Translations under genes and position numbers: made by a program
The notes under the pieces: generated by a model
What the model was told of the DNA's origin: nothing
The model's database searches: none
The model's input: only the letters and a program-made list of their open reading frames with translations
NCBI GenBank assembly: GCA_017654935.2
Contig: CM065699.1
Location: 20,303,102-20,367,101, forward strand
Direction of reading: 5' to 3'
Length of the DNA: 64,000 nucleotides
From: Phymorhynchus buccinoides
Taxonomy: Eukaryota > Mollusca > Gastropoda > Neogastropoda > Raphitomidae
In this document: positions 1-10,264 of the stretch, in pieces
Layout: the number at the start of each line of letters is the position of its first letter
How positions within the stretch are numbered: position 1 is the first letter of the stretch

Positions 1-26
1 TTCCTTCTCTCTCTCTCTCAACATAC

Positions 27-181
27 CTGGCCTTTGTCTTGTTGAAGTCAAACAAGTCATCGTCATCATCAAGGTCTAAATGTCGTGATTTCTGGATGAT
101 TTCTGCTTCCTCTTCGATGTTCAAATCTTTGCTGTCTTCTTGGTTCATGTCATTCTCTCCTTCCAGCTGGTCTACAAGGAC
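27..181 (-). CDS. ZNFX1-like helicase gene, acidic exon (partial gene)
   Basis: Seen: on the minus strand an AG acceptor (182-183) opens a 155-nt exon and a GT donor follows position 27. It starts in phase 0, which matches the phase 0 end of the exon at 1299-1554, and leaves 2 nt for the next exon outside the window. It encodes about 51 residues beginning VLVDQLEGENDMNQED and ending in an Asp run followed by LFDFNKTKA. The stretch is strongly acidic. Known: ZNFX1 proteins carry acidic linker sequence within the helicase region. Inference: this is the fourth visible exon of the ZNFX1-like gene; the gene continues off the left edge. A related copy of its first residues lies just upstream at about 420-520. 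Confidence 0.65.
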
Positions 182-189
182 CTGCAGCC

Positions 190-560
190 ATAAAACAATT
201 ATCATCATCAGTACGGACCTCGTCACCATCTTCACTGACATTAGCGTTGCCACCATCCTCCAACTCTATATTCCTTTTCCTCATCATTACGACTGTCATC
301 AACATCATCATCACACCACACCCGACACACCAGTTCGGGAGAAGATATTTGGCCCTTTGGGGAGTCTTTGGCGTTTGTGCCACTGGCGTTGCAGTCTGAG
401 CGATCGAAGAAGAACATCATCATCATCATCATCAACATCATCATCGCAACATTCATTGATGATGAAATGTTTGTTGTCTTCCTCCCTTATGTCGGTGTCT
501 CCTTCCAGTTGATCTAGTAGATCCCAAGATAACACCAAAATCATCATAATCACCATTATA
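190..560 (-). pseudogene. Degenerate or alternative copy of the acidic ZNFX1-like exon, with (GAT)n expansion
   Basis: On the minus strand, at about 520-470, the reading LLDQLEGDTDIREEDNK matches the start of the exon at 27-181 (LVDQLEGENDMNQEDSK) at most positions. It runs on through (GAT)n-encoded aspartates and stays open for about 80 codons. No good AG acceptor exists at the equivalent junction. This is most likely a tandem exon duplicate that decayed or is spliced alternatively. The rest of the interval is (ATC)n-rich intron. Confidence 0.4.
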
Positions 561-574
561 TCATACTATTTCAC

Positions 575-1310
575 TCATCCAAATGAGCAGCATTCTGGTG
601 GAAGTCTTGCAGTACCAGCCAAACATAGATCAAATCATCATCATTATCATCATTGTCGTCCAATCATAAATCCTTACCTCCAAGTAAGCTGCGCTCTGGC
701 AGCAGAAGTCTTGCAGTACCAGCCAAACATAGATCAAATCATCATCATTATCATCATCATCGTCCAATAATCAATCCTTACCTCCAAGTAAGCTGCGTTC
801 TGGCAGCAGAAGTCTTACAGTACTAGCCAAACATAGATCAAAATTCATCATCATCATCATCATCATCGTCCAATCATCAATCCTTACCTCCAAGTAAGCT
901 GCGTTCTAGCAGCAGAAGTCTTGCAGTACTAGACAAACATAGATCAAAATTCATCATCATCATCATCCAATCATCAATCCATCCTCACCTCCAAGTGAGC
1001 AGCATTCTGGCAGAAGTCTTGCAGTCTCAGCCAAACATAGATCAAATCATCATCATCATCATCCAATCATCAATCATTATCATCATCGTCCAATCATCAA
1101 TCCTTACCTCCAAGTGAGCGGCATTCTGGCAGAAGTCTTGCAGTCTCAGCCAAATATAGATCAAATCATCATCATTATCATCATCAATCAATCCTTACCT
1201 CCAAGTGAGCGGCGTTCTGGCAGAAGTCTTGCAGTCCCAGCCAAACATAGATCAAATCATCATCATCAATCATCGTCCAATCATCAATCCATCCTCACCT
1301 CCAAGTGAGC
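575..1310 (-). repeat. Minisatellite made of an exon 3' end plus splice donor (ZNFX1-like intron)
   Basis: About eight units of roughly 92-115 bp, starting near 580, 683, 787, 889, 993, 1108, 1200 and 1297. Each contains, on the minus strand, the last ~40 bases of the 1299-1554 exon (GCCAGAACGCTGCTCACTTG and variants), then a GT-type donor (GTGAGG, GTGAGT or GTAAGG), then (ATC)n-rich intron. The unit at 1297 is the true exon end; the others lie in the downstream intron. They are therefore tandem copies of a real exon-intron junction. Confidence 0.8.
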
Positions 1311-1554
1311 AGCGTTCTGGCAGAACTCTTGCAGTCCCAGCCAGGTGCGGACCAGATGCAGCATCTGTTTCTGATGTCTGGCGCCCATCTCTCTGTGGAT
1401 CTCCTGGAAATGCGCTGGTGCCATCACCCTCTCCAGAATGTTGTCCCGGAGAATCTCACTCTCCGTCAGCGCCAAGATCTGCCTGGCTTTCTTCTGAGGA
1501 AGAGATTTGCCCCATGGTTTCCAGCACATCTGGGTCACCTGTCTCTGCCAAAAC
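1299..1554 (-). CDS. ZNFX1-like helicase gene, internal exon
   Basis: A 256-nt exon on the minus strand with acceptor TGCAG before 1554 and donor GTGAGG after 1299. Its first base completes the AG left by the previous exon to give Arg, and it ends in phase 0. The translation begins FWQRQVTQMCWKPWGK and ends QEFCQNAAHLE; it is basic and helical-looking (SEILRDNILERVMAPAHFQEI). The opening resembles the start of the neighbouring exon (LYR-FWLQKAKV). It lies in the long insert between early helicase motifs that is typical of ZNFX1-type proteins (inference). The 3' end of this exon has been tandemly copied into the following intron. Confidence 0.7.
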
Positions 1555-2351
1555 CTGCATGTGAAAAAAGAATGGAACCATGTGGAAACTGATTGTCAAC
1601 AGAAAGCAAACAGAAAGAAAAACATATCTACTTTCACTGTTAAGAACAAAAACAAACATAGATTTAAATCACAGCAATCGGTAGTGTGCTCTCCACTTAA
1701 CAAGCAAGCAAAAGAAAATTGGGTTTTATATTAATGCGGTGGATGATTATAGTTAAAGACAAATGGTTAACTTTCAAGATTGATACCAGATGATCAGGAA
1801 ACCGATGAAATGTTTTCAACTGTGCATTTTGAACTGTCCTGGCTGGATGCAATAGCAGAGTAAAATACCAAACTGTTCTTTAGAGAAAAAAATGGTCTGA
1901 ACTCTGCTTTACAATCACAAACATACAAGTTGGAGTATCTTAAAAATATGACATTTTGGAGACACATTTCAAACCTCTTTGCATTTTAGTTAGTCAGGTC
2001 GACCGACTATGACCTAAAGATAGCAGAGAAACAACAGCTATTTCAAAACTCTGGGCAGGAATTTAGAGCGTAGATGCCTTGCCCACGATGCATCCCTACT
2101 TTCTCAGCCAAGAGACCATCTTGTGGCTTGGGTAATCCTTAAAAGCCAGCTAGTCTTCTAAAGCTGCAGTACAGAGAATTATAATTCCTCAAATTGTAGG
2201 AGTCATAATAATTCTAGTGTCCGACAGATGATTCAGTTGTTTTAGGGACATACCTAAACGCTCTGTGTTGATCAATGCTACAACAACACTTCCGATTTTA
2301 AGTTCCTTTGTAGAGTAAAGCAACCATCTTTATATTAAAAGGCAAGGTTGT

Positions 2352-2390
<39 letters not shown>

Positions 2391-2665
2391 ACAAAATGGG
2401 CCTTATAACTCCGCCGTTTTTCGACCAATTCGCTTCAAATTTGCTGTGAGCCCTAACAGGGCGATGGCAACGGCAACTGAGGCGGCCGTGTCATTTGCAC
2501 GGTTTGGCAAATGCGCGTATCTCTGGTATTTTGGGGCCGATTGCCTTCAGGAGGCGTAGGCGGGGTATGTTGGGGTGGCGGGGTGCGGTGGGTAGTAGAA
2601 CGGGAGAGTGAAGAAGATGGAAAGAGGAATAGAGACAAAAGCAATAATAATATTTTGCGGACCCA

Positions 2666-2729
2666 GCGAAACCAGTACTCAGCGTTACCAGTACTTGGCG
2701 TTACCAGTACTAGGCATTACCAGTACTAG
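2666..2729. repeat. 16-bp minisatellite, four units
   Basis: Four head-to-tail units of GCGTTACCAGTACTAG with one to three changes each, starting at 2666, 2682, 2698 and 2714, followed by a partial fifth. Confidence 0.85.
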
Positions 2730-3059
2730 GCGTTGCGCTAGTAACTATTAATTATAAAATATGTTATCCGAGGAAGGCAACTCCCTGAGCTATAGTTAAA
2801 ATTTTCAGGACCACAAATTTAAAATGCAATCTTTATTGTTAAAAAATCTAAAATATCAAATGAGGTCAGTTAAAAAAGGGAGAAAAAGATGAAGCTATGT
2901 ACAAAACATATTTAGGCTTCAAAATGACGATAAAAATGTTTGGGGGGATAAAAGTGTGTGTAAGGTTGTTTTGATTAGATTTGGAGTATGTATGGGGGGG
3001 AAAAAAATTAAAAAAAAATTTGACGGAACCAGGTTCGGACCCGGAGACGTTTGGTGCAT

Positions 3060-3133
3060 CATTTTTCTTCTCTACCCAATTAAGTTTTATGGCTTTTTTG
3101 GCTGAAAAATGGCTGGTGGCGAAAGGGTTAAAC
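3060..3133 (-). mobile_element. Truncated piggyBac-like MITE end
   Basis: On the minus strand the segment reads TTAACCCTTTCGCCACCAGC and continues with sequence closely matching the left end of the complete TTAA-flanked element at 8411-8659. Only this end is present. Confidence 0.55.
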
Positions 3134-3212
3134 AGGCGCAGAAACGCTCGAAACAATAGCTACCCCCTCTTGTCAGTCGACAAGGGCCATAACTCAGCTC
3201 ACCACCCCTCAC

Positions 3213-3572
3213 CTGTACAGCTGCAGTCTGTGCTTTCGTGGAAGAGCCATCAGCGCTCGAGGCGCCACCTGCTGAGCCCGACGCATGTCCATCCTTCCCA
3301 GGATCCTCTTCACCACCTCCGGAGCCTCTTCTTCCCCCACCCCCACCCACCCCCTCACGAGGAACGCCCTCTGGCGCGCGAGCTGCTCCGACAAGGGGTG
3401 GACAATCGCCTGGAAGAGGGCGTTGGGGATGACGCGTCGCAAGATGGAGTCGGGGAGAATCTGGTGGTCGGCCGCTTCCAGCCAGTGCAGCATCTCCTCT
3501 GGGTTGAGGCCTTGGTGCAGCAGTCTTGCTGCGTCTTGCTGAAGAGCCACCTTGGCTTTCTGCAGCCAGAAC
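3213..3572 (-). CDS. ZNFX1-like helicase gene, internal exon
   Basis: A 360-nt minus-strand exon between acceptor TTCAG (3573-3577) and donor GTGAGG (after 3213). It takes one base to complete the previous codon and leaves AG for the next exon, so phases agree on both sides. The translation begins FWLQKAKVALQQDAARLLHQ and ends with LQLYR, the same LYR ending as the exon at 4450-5038. It is rich in Gln, Arg and Leu, with an EEMLHWLEAADHQILPDSIL stretch. I see no catalytic motif. It joins in frame to the recognised helicase exon, so it belongs to the same gene. Confidence 0.75.
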
Positions 3573-3866
3573 CTGAATCAATTGTAAGACAAAAGAAAGT
3601 TTACATTTTAAGGCAAATACCGGAAACCAAAAAACAAAAAGAAGACACAGAGCACTCTCACAATATGCAAGCACGTACACATAGTGACATACATATGTGT
3701 GCTAGCATGCACACAGACGAATACGCATTGATACAAATATAATTATGCACTGTCTGTCATGTAATTATGCACACTGTCTGTCCTCGTAAAGTGTTGATAT
3801 TTTACTGTTGTCTTAGTTTGTAATTTTATCGTTGCACAAAACATTTCCTTCTGGGGTCAATAAACA

Positions 3867-3914
<48 letters not shown>

Positions 3915-4449
3915 GATATGATTGATTGATTGATTTATTGATTGATTGATATTGATTGATTGATTGATTGATTGATATTGATTGATTGATTGATATTGAT
4001 TGATTGATATTGATTGATTGATTGATTGATATTGATTGATTGAGTGATATTGATTGATTGATATTGATTGATTGATTGATTGATTGATATTGATTGATTG
4101 ATATGATTGATTGATTGATTGATTGATATTGATTTATTGATTGATTGATATTGATTGATTGATTGATATTGATTGATTGATTGATTGATATTGATTGATT
4201 TATTGATTGATATTGATTGATATTGATTGATTGATTGATTGATTGATTTATTGATTGATATTGATTGATTGATGTACACTTTCTTTGCATCGCACATAGA
4301 GATGCACATGCTGATATGCATATTTTTTTAATTACCTTCTGTAGTGAATTGCGCAAGTTATTTTCCCTTGACATGGGATTTCATAGCAAGGTTAACGTTG
4401 GGCGTGTTGGGGGTAAGTGAGTTAAGGCCTCATTTTTGGCGTCACTTAC
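3573..4449. other. Intron of ZNFX1-like gene
   Basis: Contains a LINE-like 3' end and a long (GATT)n tract (listed separately). No coding signal: the Asn-Gln-Ser-Ile reading frames here are translations of the tetranucleotide repeat. Confidence 0.7.
3840..4276 (+). repeat. LINE-like 3' end with long (GATT)n tail
   Basis: The sequence CTGGGGTCAATAAACATGAT runs directly into about 400 bp of GATT/ATTGATTG repeats with interspersed ATATTG and TTTATT variants. An AATAAA close to a tetranucleotide tail is the arrangement of several LINE 3' ends in this window. Confidence 0.65.
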
Positions 4450-5038
4450 CTGTACAACTGAGCGCGCTCCGTGACAGGCAAGCTATGAACACGGCTGGGG
4501 TCCACTCTGCTGTCCTCCCACACGCCTTCCCCCTGAATGATCTTCTTCGTGACCTCCCCCGCCAGCATAGGGTACGGATCACCCTCGTCAGCCACCTTCT
4601 GAGATACGGCCCCTTTCGACAACCACTCCATCATCACCACCCGCTGACCACCACCACCTCCTTCGAACAAACCTCGCTTATTCATCAGCGACTCATACTG
4701 CCCCGGTAGCATGAAAACCTTCAACGCTTCAGCGCTGATGATGCCTTTCGTGGCGGCCACGAGTTTCGACGACACAGAATCCAAGTCCGCTTTAAGCGAT
4801 TTCAACTTCATCCTGCAGTCGTTGATGCTGAAGTGAATGGACTTGCTGACGCACTTTTTTACGCGAGCGTTGCGGCGCAGGTTCTTAAGGTTGAAGGGTT
4901 CCAGGGCGGGGTTCTTGCAGCGGCTGCCCACGCGGACGATGTCCTTGGGGCAGAACTGCAGCAGGCCCTCCAGGAACTGGTCCAGGGCATGGTTGGTGTA
5001 GCACACCACCAGGATGGGCCGCTGGCCCACTGCAGGGT
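4450..5038 (-). CDS. ZNFX1-like SF1 RNA helicase, exon with helicase motif Ia
   Basis: A 589-nt minus-strand exon between acceptor TTTTCAG (5039-5045) and donor GTAAGT. It starts with the last two bases of a codon and leaves two. The translation begins DPAVGQRPILVVCYTNHALD and continues QFLEGLLQFCPKDIVRVGSR. The block VVCYTNHALDQFL after a short Pro-rich turn is the motif Ia signature of NFX1-type zinc finger-containing protein 1 and its SF1 (UPF1-like) relatives. Known: ZNFX1 is an RNA helicase; in mammals it senses viral dsRNA, and in C. elegans it acts in small-RNA inheritance. The Walker A exon would lie upstream (to the right) and is not visible before the gap. A Gly run and KSIHFSINDCRMKLKSLKAD follow. 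The family call is firm; orthology to ZNFX1 itself is likely but not proven. Confidence 0.82.
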
Positions 5039-5766
5039 CTGAAAACAAAAAAGGTCGATGAAATCAAATCAATATACCCTATTTTTCGGACTACAACAAC
5101 TTATTTTATTATAAGGAGCACATGCCCCCCAAAATTTGTGCACAAACTTCACATTTTGTTCTTATATTTTCTTACTAATTTTTCAGTCACATTATAAGGC
5201 GCAGGGGTCTAGGTCTGGGGGGAAAAGTATTGCCTTATAGTCCGTCAAATACGGTAATCAACGAAACTGAATTAATAACTGATGAAACTGAATCCAACTG
5301 AAATTGGAACCATGAAACAAATCTGACAGTTCGCAATAGTTACTTTGGTCTCTGTTCAATCCTTATGGTAAAACTGTTGTCATCACAAAATATTGGCTAT
5401 CTAAAACTAAAATGTCAGTCCATTCAGTTTTGACTTGCCACATTTCCACTGCATAATCATGTGACAGAAGCATGAAATCTCAAGTACAATGGGGACTTCA
5501 ACTTCCAAATGATACGGTTCAGACTCCTCAGGGACACGCAGAAATAAGAATCTGAGAGAACGGTTAGGGTTGCACAGTCATTTGAAGTCTGACATTCCGT
5601 GACACACCACTCGGCAAAACACTGATGCTAAATAAGACACTATGGGCAGTTGTTGTTTTTATGGAGAGGCTTGAAACAAGGATTAAATAAACATGGAAAA
5701 CCATTTAATTCATCATTCCGATTTCAAGGGAAGGCGAGAAATGGGGATGGCAAATAAATAAATATA
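5039..5766. other. Intron or flank upstream of the helicase exon
   Basis: Holds a 182-bp TIR element at 5075-5256. The remainder (5257-5766) is AT-rich with no exon, repeat or RNA signal that I can support. Confidence 0.5.
5075..5256. mobile_element. MITE with TA-flanked inverted termini
   Basis: The left end TACCCTATTTTTCGGACTAC and the right end, read in reverse complement as TACCGTATTTGACGGACTAT, form ~20-bp imperfect terminal inverted repeats 182 bp apart. There is no coding capacity. Confidence 0.65.
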
Positions 5767-6037
5767 TCAAGTCAAGTCAAGTACACTTTATTATTTCAGC
5801 AGAGAAATTACATTCAGGTGCAACATCAAATCATTTTAAAAACATATCGCAAAACAATCGCAGAAAGCATGATAACGTTAAGACACATGGGATTAAATTA
5901 AGAACATATTTAAAGCAGTCAACAACACAATCAACAGAAGCATAATAACAAAGGCCTAATATTAAGATAGTAACATTAACCCTAGTAGTGCTTAATAAGC
6001 CGGCAGCTCTTTCAGTGACGTTACGCTGAATTAAACT
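5767..6037 (-). mobile_element. LINE 3' end with (CTTGA)n tail, cut by the gap
   Basis: On the minus strand the sequence ends AATAAAGTGTACTTGACTTG followed by another CTTGA. This AATAAA-plus-pentamer tail recurs near 11335, 11830 and 62500. Upstream sequence is AU-rich 3' UTR-like and runs into the N gap. Confidence 0.55.
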
Positions 6038-6537
6038 NNNNNNNNNNNNNNNNNNNNNNNNNNNNNNNNNNNNNNNNNNNNNNNNNNNNNNNNNNNNNNN
6101 NNNNNNNNNNNNNNNNNNNNNNNNNNNNNNNNNNNNNNNNNNNNNNNNNNNNNNNNNNNNNNNNNNNNNNNNNNNNNNNNNNNNNNNNNNNNNNNNNNNN
6201 NNNNNNNNNNNNNNNNNNNNNNNNNNNNNNNNNNNNNNNNNNNNNNNNNNNNNNNNNNNNNNNNNNNNNNNNNNNNNNNNNNNNNNNNNNNNNNNNNNNN
6301 NNNNNNNNNNNNNNNNNNNNNNNNNNNNNNNNNNNNNNNNNNNNNNNNNNNNNNNNNNNNNNNNNNNNNNNNNNNNNNNNNNNNNNNNNNNNNNNNNNNN
6401 NNNNNNNNNNNNNNNNNNNNNNNNNNNNNNNNNNNNNNNNNNNNNNNNNNNNNNNNNNNNNNNNNNNNNNNNNNNNNNNNNNNNNNNNNNNNNNNNNNNN
6501 NNNNNNNNNNNNNNNNNNNNNNNNNNNNNNNNNNNNN
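6038..6537. other. Assembly gap, 500 N
   Basis: Exactly 500 N, the same size as the gap at 50636-51135, so a fixed-length scaffolding placeholder. True size and content are unknown. Confidence 0.97.
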
Positions 6538-7130
6538 AACTGCTGCACGGGCAGCCTCCATTACAGGGGGCCTCCCTTATGAAGGGGGGTTGTTTCTGCT
6601 GTATCTTCAGATCCCTCACAGGTGAGCATTCAGGCCACGCCCATAGACAGACACTGCTGCCACTGGCAGGCCTCCATAACAGGACCGCAGGGCAGCCCTT
6701 ACGAAGGGGGGTTGTTTCTGCTGTATCTTCAGATCCCTCACAGGTGAGCATTCAGGCCACGGCCCTAGACAGACAGTGGCAGGCCTCCATAACAGGGCAG
6801 CCCTTATGAAGGGGGGTTGTTTCTGCTGTATCTTCAGATCCCTCACAGGTGAGCATTCAGGCCACGGCCCTAGACAGACACTAGTAGGCCTCCATAACAG
6901 GGCAGCCCTTATGAAGGGGGGTTGTTTCTGCTGTATCTTCAGATCCCTCACAGGTGAGCATTCAGGCCACGGCCCTAGACAGACACTGGCAGGCCTCCAT
7001 AACAGGGCCACAGGGCAGGCCTCCATAACAGGGCCGCAGGGCAACCCTTATGAAGGGAGGTTGTTTCTGCTGTATCTTCAGATCCCTTACAGGTGAGCAT
7101 CCACGCCACGCCCCTAGACAAATCTCTCAC
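6538..7130 (+). repeat. Exon-tail/splice-donor minisatellite of the E2-like gene, copy 1
   Basis: Tandem ~108-135 bp units containing the end of E2 exon b (…CTGTATCTTCAGATCCCTC) plus donor GTGAGCATTC. Five donors are visible, at about 6620, 6742, 6848, 6956 and 7093. The contig starts within the array, so the complete exon b is missing here. One early unit combines features that copy 3 keeps in separate units. Confidence 0.85.
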
Positions 7131-7255
7131 AGGTATTGTGGCTATATTTCTCTCTTTCTCTCTTTTCATCTTTGGCTTCTGTCTGCCTCTCTTTCTCTTA
7201 TTGTCAGGGGCATTATTTCTGCTCTATGTACACATATGATGCTGGTTAGCAATAG

Positions 7256-8051
7256 CAGACCTGATTACTGTACGAACATTTCGTACAATCTTACGAAATT
7301 TAGGGTCATTGTACGCTTGTACGCAACACGTTACGGTAAAATACGCAATTCTCAACATCGATCTTACAAAAAATGTTGTCCGTGTCGTCGCAGTAGTCAG
7401 CATTCTGCTTTTCCTTTCCGGTATTTCTGACGGGTGACGCGGTGTTAGAACGGTGCAAAGTTTCAAGATGGTTAGTGGAGGCCATGAAACCGATTCTGAA
7501 GATGACGACGTACAGCAGGAAAAACTGAAGAAGAAGCAGTATAACCAAGTTTTCAAACCGAGTTACTGCACTGACTTTCCATTCGTCACTGCATCTATCA
7601 AGGGCCCACACTTCGCCTTCTGCTAGGTTTGCAGAAAAGATTTGTCTGTGAGCCATGGTGGAAGCTTTTGACATCGCGAAGCATGCGAAAGGCTCAGGCC
7701 ATAAAGATAACGTGGCTTCGGCTGGTGCTTCTTCAATCACCGCCTTTTTTAAGCCGAGGTCAGAGGCCAAAGTCAACGAAAACAGCAGTCTGCAGACCAA
7801 GATCACAAGGGCAGAGGCGATGATGTGTCAGTTCATCGCTGAAAAACAACTTGTCACTGGCTACAAGGAATGGACAAGCTGACGGTAACGTTTGTGAGAT
7901 GTTTCCCATTTCTGACAAGTGTTTGCACTCTCTAAATGATGTAGTAGTTTGAATAAAAGACCGTGGTGACAGTTGTACACTTTTTCACTCTGATTGTACA
8001 CTTTTTGGACATTGATTGTACACCAAAGAAAAATCGGGGTAATCAGGTCTG
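7256..8051 (+). mobile_element. hAT-like non-autonomous element with BED-finger remnant, copy 1
   Basis: Terminal inverted repeats CAGACCTGATTAC / GTAATCAGGTCTG are flanked on both sides by CAATAG, a likely target duplication. Inside, on the plus strand, a broken reading frame contains MVSGGHETDSEDDDVQQEKL, then a zinc-finger-like CRKDLSVSHGGSFDIAKHAK and GHKDN, then ITAFFKPRSE. That order (BED-like finger, then SITAFF) is seen in hAT transposase-derived proteins. A TAG stop sits inside the first Cys pair (C-stop-V-C). An extra T after GGAAGC breaks the frame in this copy only. Confidence 0.65.
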
Positions 8052-8410
8052 CAATAGCATTTTAAAAAATATCAACCGATGTGAGAACTCGATAAACTCG
8101 CATTCACTGATTTACAGGAAACTGCTAAGCCTTTTCAATCTACTTTTCCATTGTCAGTCAAACATACCGGTACATGCATTTACCAGCCTGAGAACCACTT
8201 AACTTAAATGTAAAGCTCACAATCTTGTCTGATTTGTGAAACACACAGGTTTTCAGCTGTGTTTCCCCCCCCCCCCCCCCCGTTTCCCCCCCCCCCCTTT
8301 CTATCGCTCCCTGTCAGTTCCTGTCAGTGTTGTTAAAGATCAGTCTGACTGGAAGAATGCCTAATTTCGATATTCATAGGACTTGCAGTCCTTGTGTTCT
8401 CAATTCATTT

Positions 8411-8659
8411 TTAAACCCTTTCGCCGCCAGCCATCTTTGAGCCAAAAATGTCCATTAAACTTACTTGGCTACAGAAAAGATTTTGTCCGCAAAATTGTGG
8501 GATTTTTCTGCCATACATTTATAATAGTGTGAATCCTTACTACCCAAATTTAGGAACACAATATCATTGAATAACAGACCCTGATTTCAAGGGTTTTTAA
8601 TGACATGAGTGTTAAATCATAGTGGTGCAAACATGCGACATTGGCGGTGAAAGGGTTAA
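8411..8659. mobile_element. piggyBac-like MITE 1, copy 1
   Basis: TTAA at both ends with inverted termini CCCTTTCGCCGCC / GGCGGTGAAAGGG, about 249 bp, no ORF. TTAA target duplication and CCCT-type termini are piggyBac hallmarks. It lies in E2 intron b-c. A divergent copy lies at 62054-62297 and a truncated one at 3060-3133. Confidence 0.75.
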
Positions 8660-8715
8660 TGTCTAAGTTCCAGATGCTAGGCCCTAAATTCGCAGAACCT
8701 TTGTCTGTCACACAG

Positions 8716-8842
8716 CTACCCGATGCGTCCGCCCAAGGTGCGTTTCATCACCAAGATCTTCCACCCCAACATCAGTCGCCACGGTGATGTGGGCCTCGAC
8801 TCCATCCACCACAACTGGAGCCTGGCCCTCACCATCTCCAAG
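8716..8842 (+). CDS. E2-like (UBC) gene, exon c, copy 1
   Basis: A 127-nt exon, acceptor CACAG and donor GTGAAG. It encodes YPMRPPKVRFITKIFHPNIS then RHGDVGLDSIHHNW. It carries the HPN motif, with Gly where E2 enzymes have catalytic Cys. It is base-identical to copies 2 and 3. See the entry at 45043 for the full description. Confidence 0.88.
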
Positions 8843-10264
8843 GTGAAGATTTAAAGGCACAAGTGTGGCATAAAAGAGCCGAGCCCAGGAATCTGGTAGC
8901 CAGTTGTGAGTGGGGGAGAGAGAGAGAAACAAGCCAGCGACACTCCTAGCTGCGGGCTTTCGCCTGCGCCAGTTTAGTTTTCCCCTCCTTTTGCGATTGA
9001 AAAGGGATGCTTTCGCTGCGAGCGCCAAGCAAAAACTGACATTTTTAGCATACTGCTTGCTTATATAGTACTGCGCTGGCTTTAAGAAAGTCAGGAGAGG
9101 TGGAGTGGGAAAGGGGGGGGGGGGGGGGGGGAATAAGGGTATGTTAGAGTTATGTTACTGTCAGTTCTCTCAGAAACAGTTTAAAGTCATTTCTTCAAAT
9201 TTTGATTATCAATCATTTCAGGTCTCCCAATTTTCTCAGATGTGATATCATGTGTGTTTTTATTTAAATGATATTTATGTGTTTATGAAACGCATTTTGT
9301 TTTAAATTTATCGTATCATAAAGGCAGGAGAATGGGCCAATAAGTCAGAAAGATAGTAGATGATAGAAAGCAAAGGGAAAAGGCAGAGTCAAAGAGATAG
9401 CAGATTAGAGGAAGTTGCAAGCACAGAACTTCCAGAAGGTGGGGGAACTATTTTACGAAAGACCCCCCCCCCCCCCCCCCCCCCTCCCCGGTTTCCCATG
9501 GGGAGAGACTCGAGGGGGCAGGGTCATTCAGCTCCCCGTATGGAGGTATGAGGCATCCACCCACTGCCCCCCCCCCCCCCCCCCCCCTCTCCCTCCCCCC
9601 CCCCCCCCCCTCCCCCCCCCCCCCCCCCCCCCCCCAGTCTTCTTGTAACGTTTTCTATTGGTTAGACTGCACAAAAGTTTAAAGAATATTGACATTGGTT
9701 GTGATTACTCTTCCAAAATTTCACAATTTTTTTTCTTTTCCTCTGTAGAACTCCTTAATGAATTACATACACTTTTTTTTTATAGTTATCCCTATGTAGA
9801 CTGTAAACACAGGGGTGGGAGGCCTTCAGTATAGATACTGAATTCAGTGTAGCAATTCTGTCCGACTAGAACATTGAAAGATATCCTTGCTATCTTTTAA
9901 ATATAGCTGATAATTTTTTCAGTCTGGCTGAAATGTTCAGCTACCAACCATGTTAAAACACTTTCCAATCTTCCCTGGATGAATGGTAAAAATATTTTGA
10001 ATAAACTATAAAGAAATTTTGTTTTTACCTCTTGGAAGGATACTTACTTTTTCATTAACTGTCCCTGTATTGTTTTTACGGGAAAGGAAACCGAGACCGA
10101 GAAGCAAAAATCGCTTCCGTGCAAGTAAGGAAAAAAATAAAAAAGTGGGCCATGTACATGAGATGCTAAATCATGTGAGGACAAGTCTTAGTGTGTTTCA
10201 TATAAAGTAAAAGAAAGAAAGAGCAAAAAACACACCCCAAAAACTTTGAATACTTTTTTTGCAG
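8843..10264. other. E2 intron c-d with poly-C runs and a dispersed repeat, copy 1
   Basis: G/C homopolymers at about 9113-9132, 9463-9484 and 9567-9635; these are the places where the three copies differ most. A dispersed repeat lies at about 9320-9555, read in reverse: core CTTCTGGAAGTTCTGTGCTT then CTCTTTGACTCTGCC. No exon seen. Confidence 0.6.

Larger units (their letters stand above)
1555..3212. other. Intron of ZNFX1-like gene with repeats
   Basis: No coding exon seen. It holds a (TG)n run at about 2350-2387, a GC-richer block at 2390-2640 that looks like a dispersed repeat, a 16-bp minisatellite at 2666-2729, and a truncated TTAA-type MITE end at about 3060-3133. Confidence 0.6.

Noticed and set aside
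3826..4374. Asn-Gln-Ser-Ile repeat proteins over 120 codons
   Set aside because: They are direct translations of (GATT)n tetranucleotide repeats in an intron.
5831..6751. Open frames running through the N gaps (also 50595-51320)
   Set aside because: Unknown bases are read as open codons; there is no evidence of coding across the gap.
6616..7130. CRISPR-like direct repeats
   Set aside because: Units are over 100 bp with no short constant repeat plus unique spacers, in animal DNA; they are tandem exon-junction copies.
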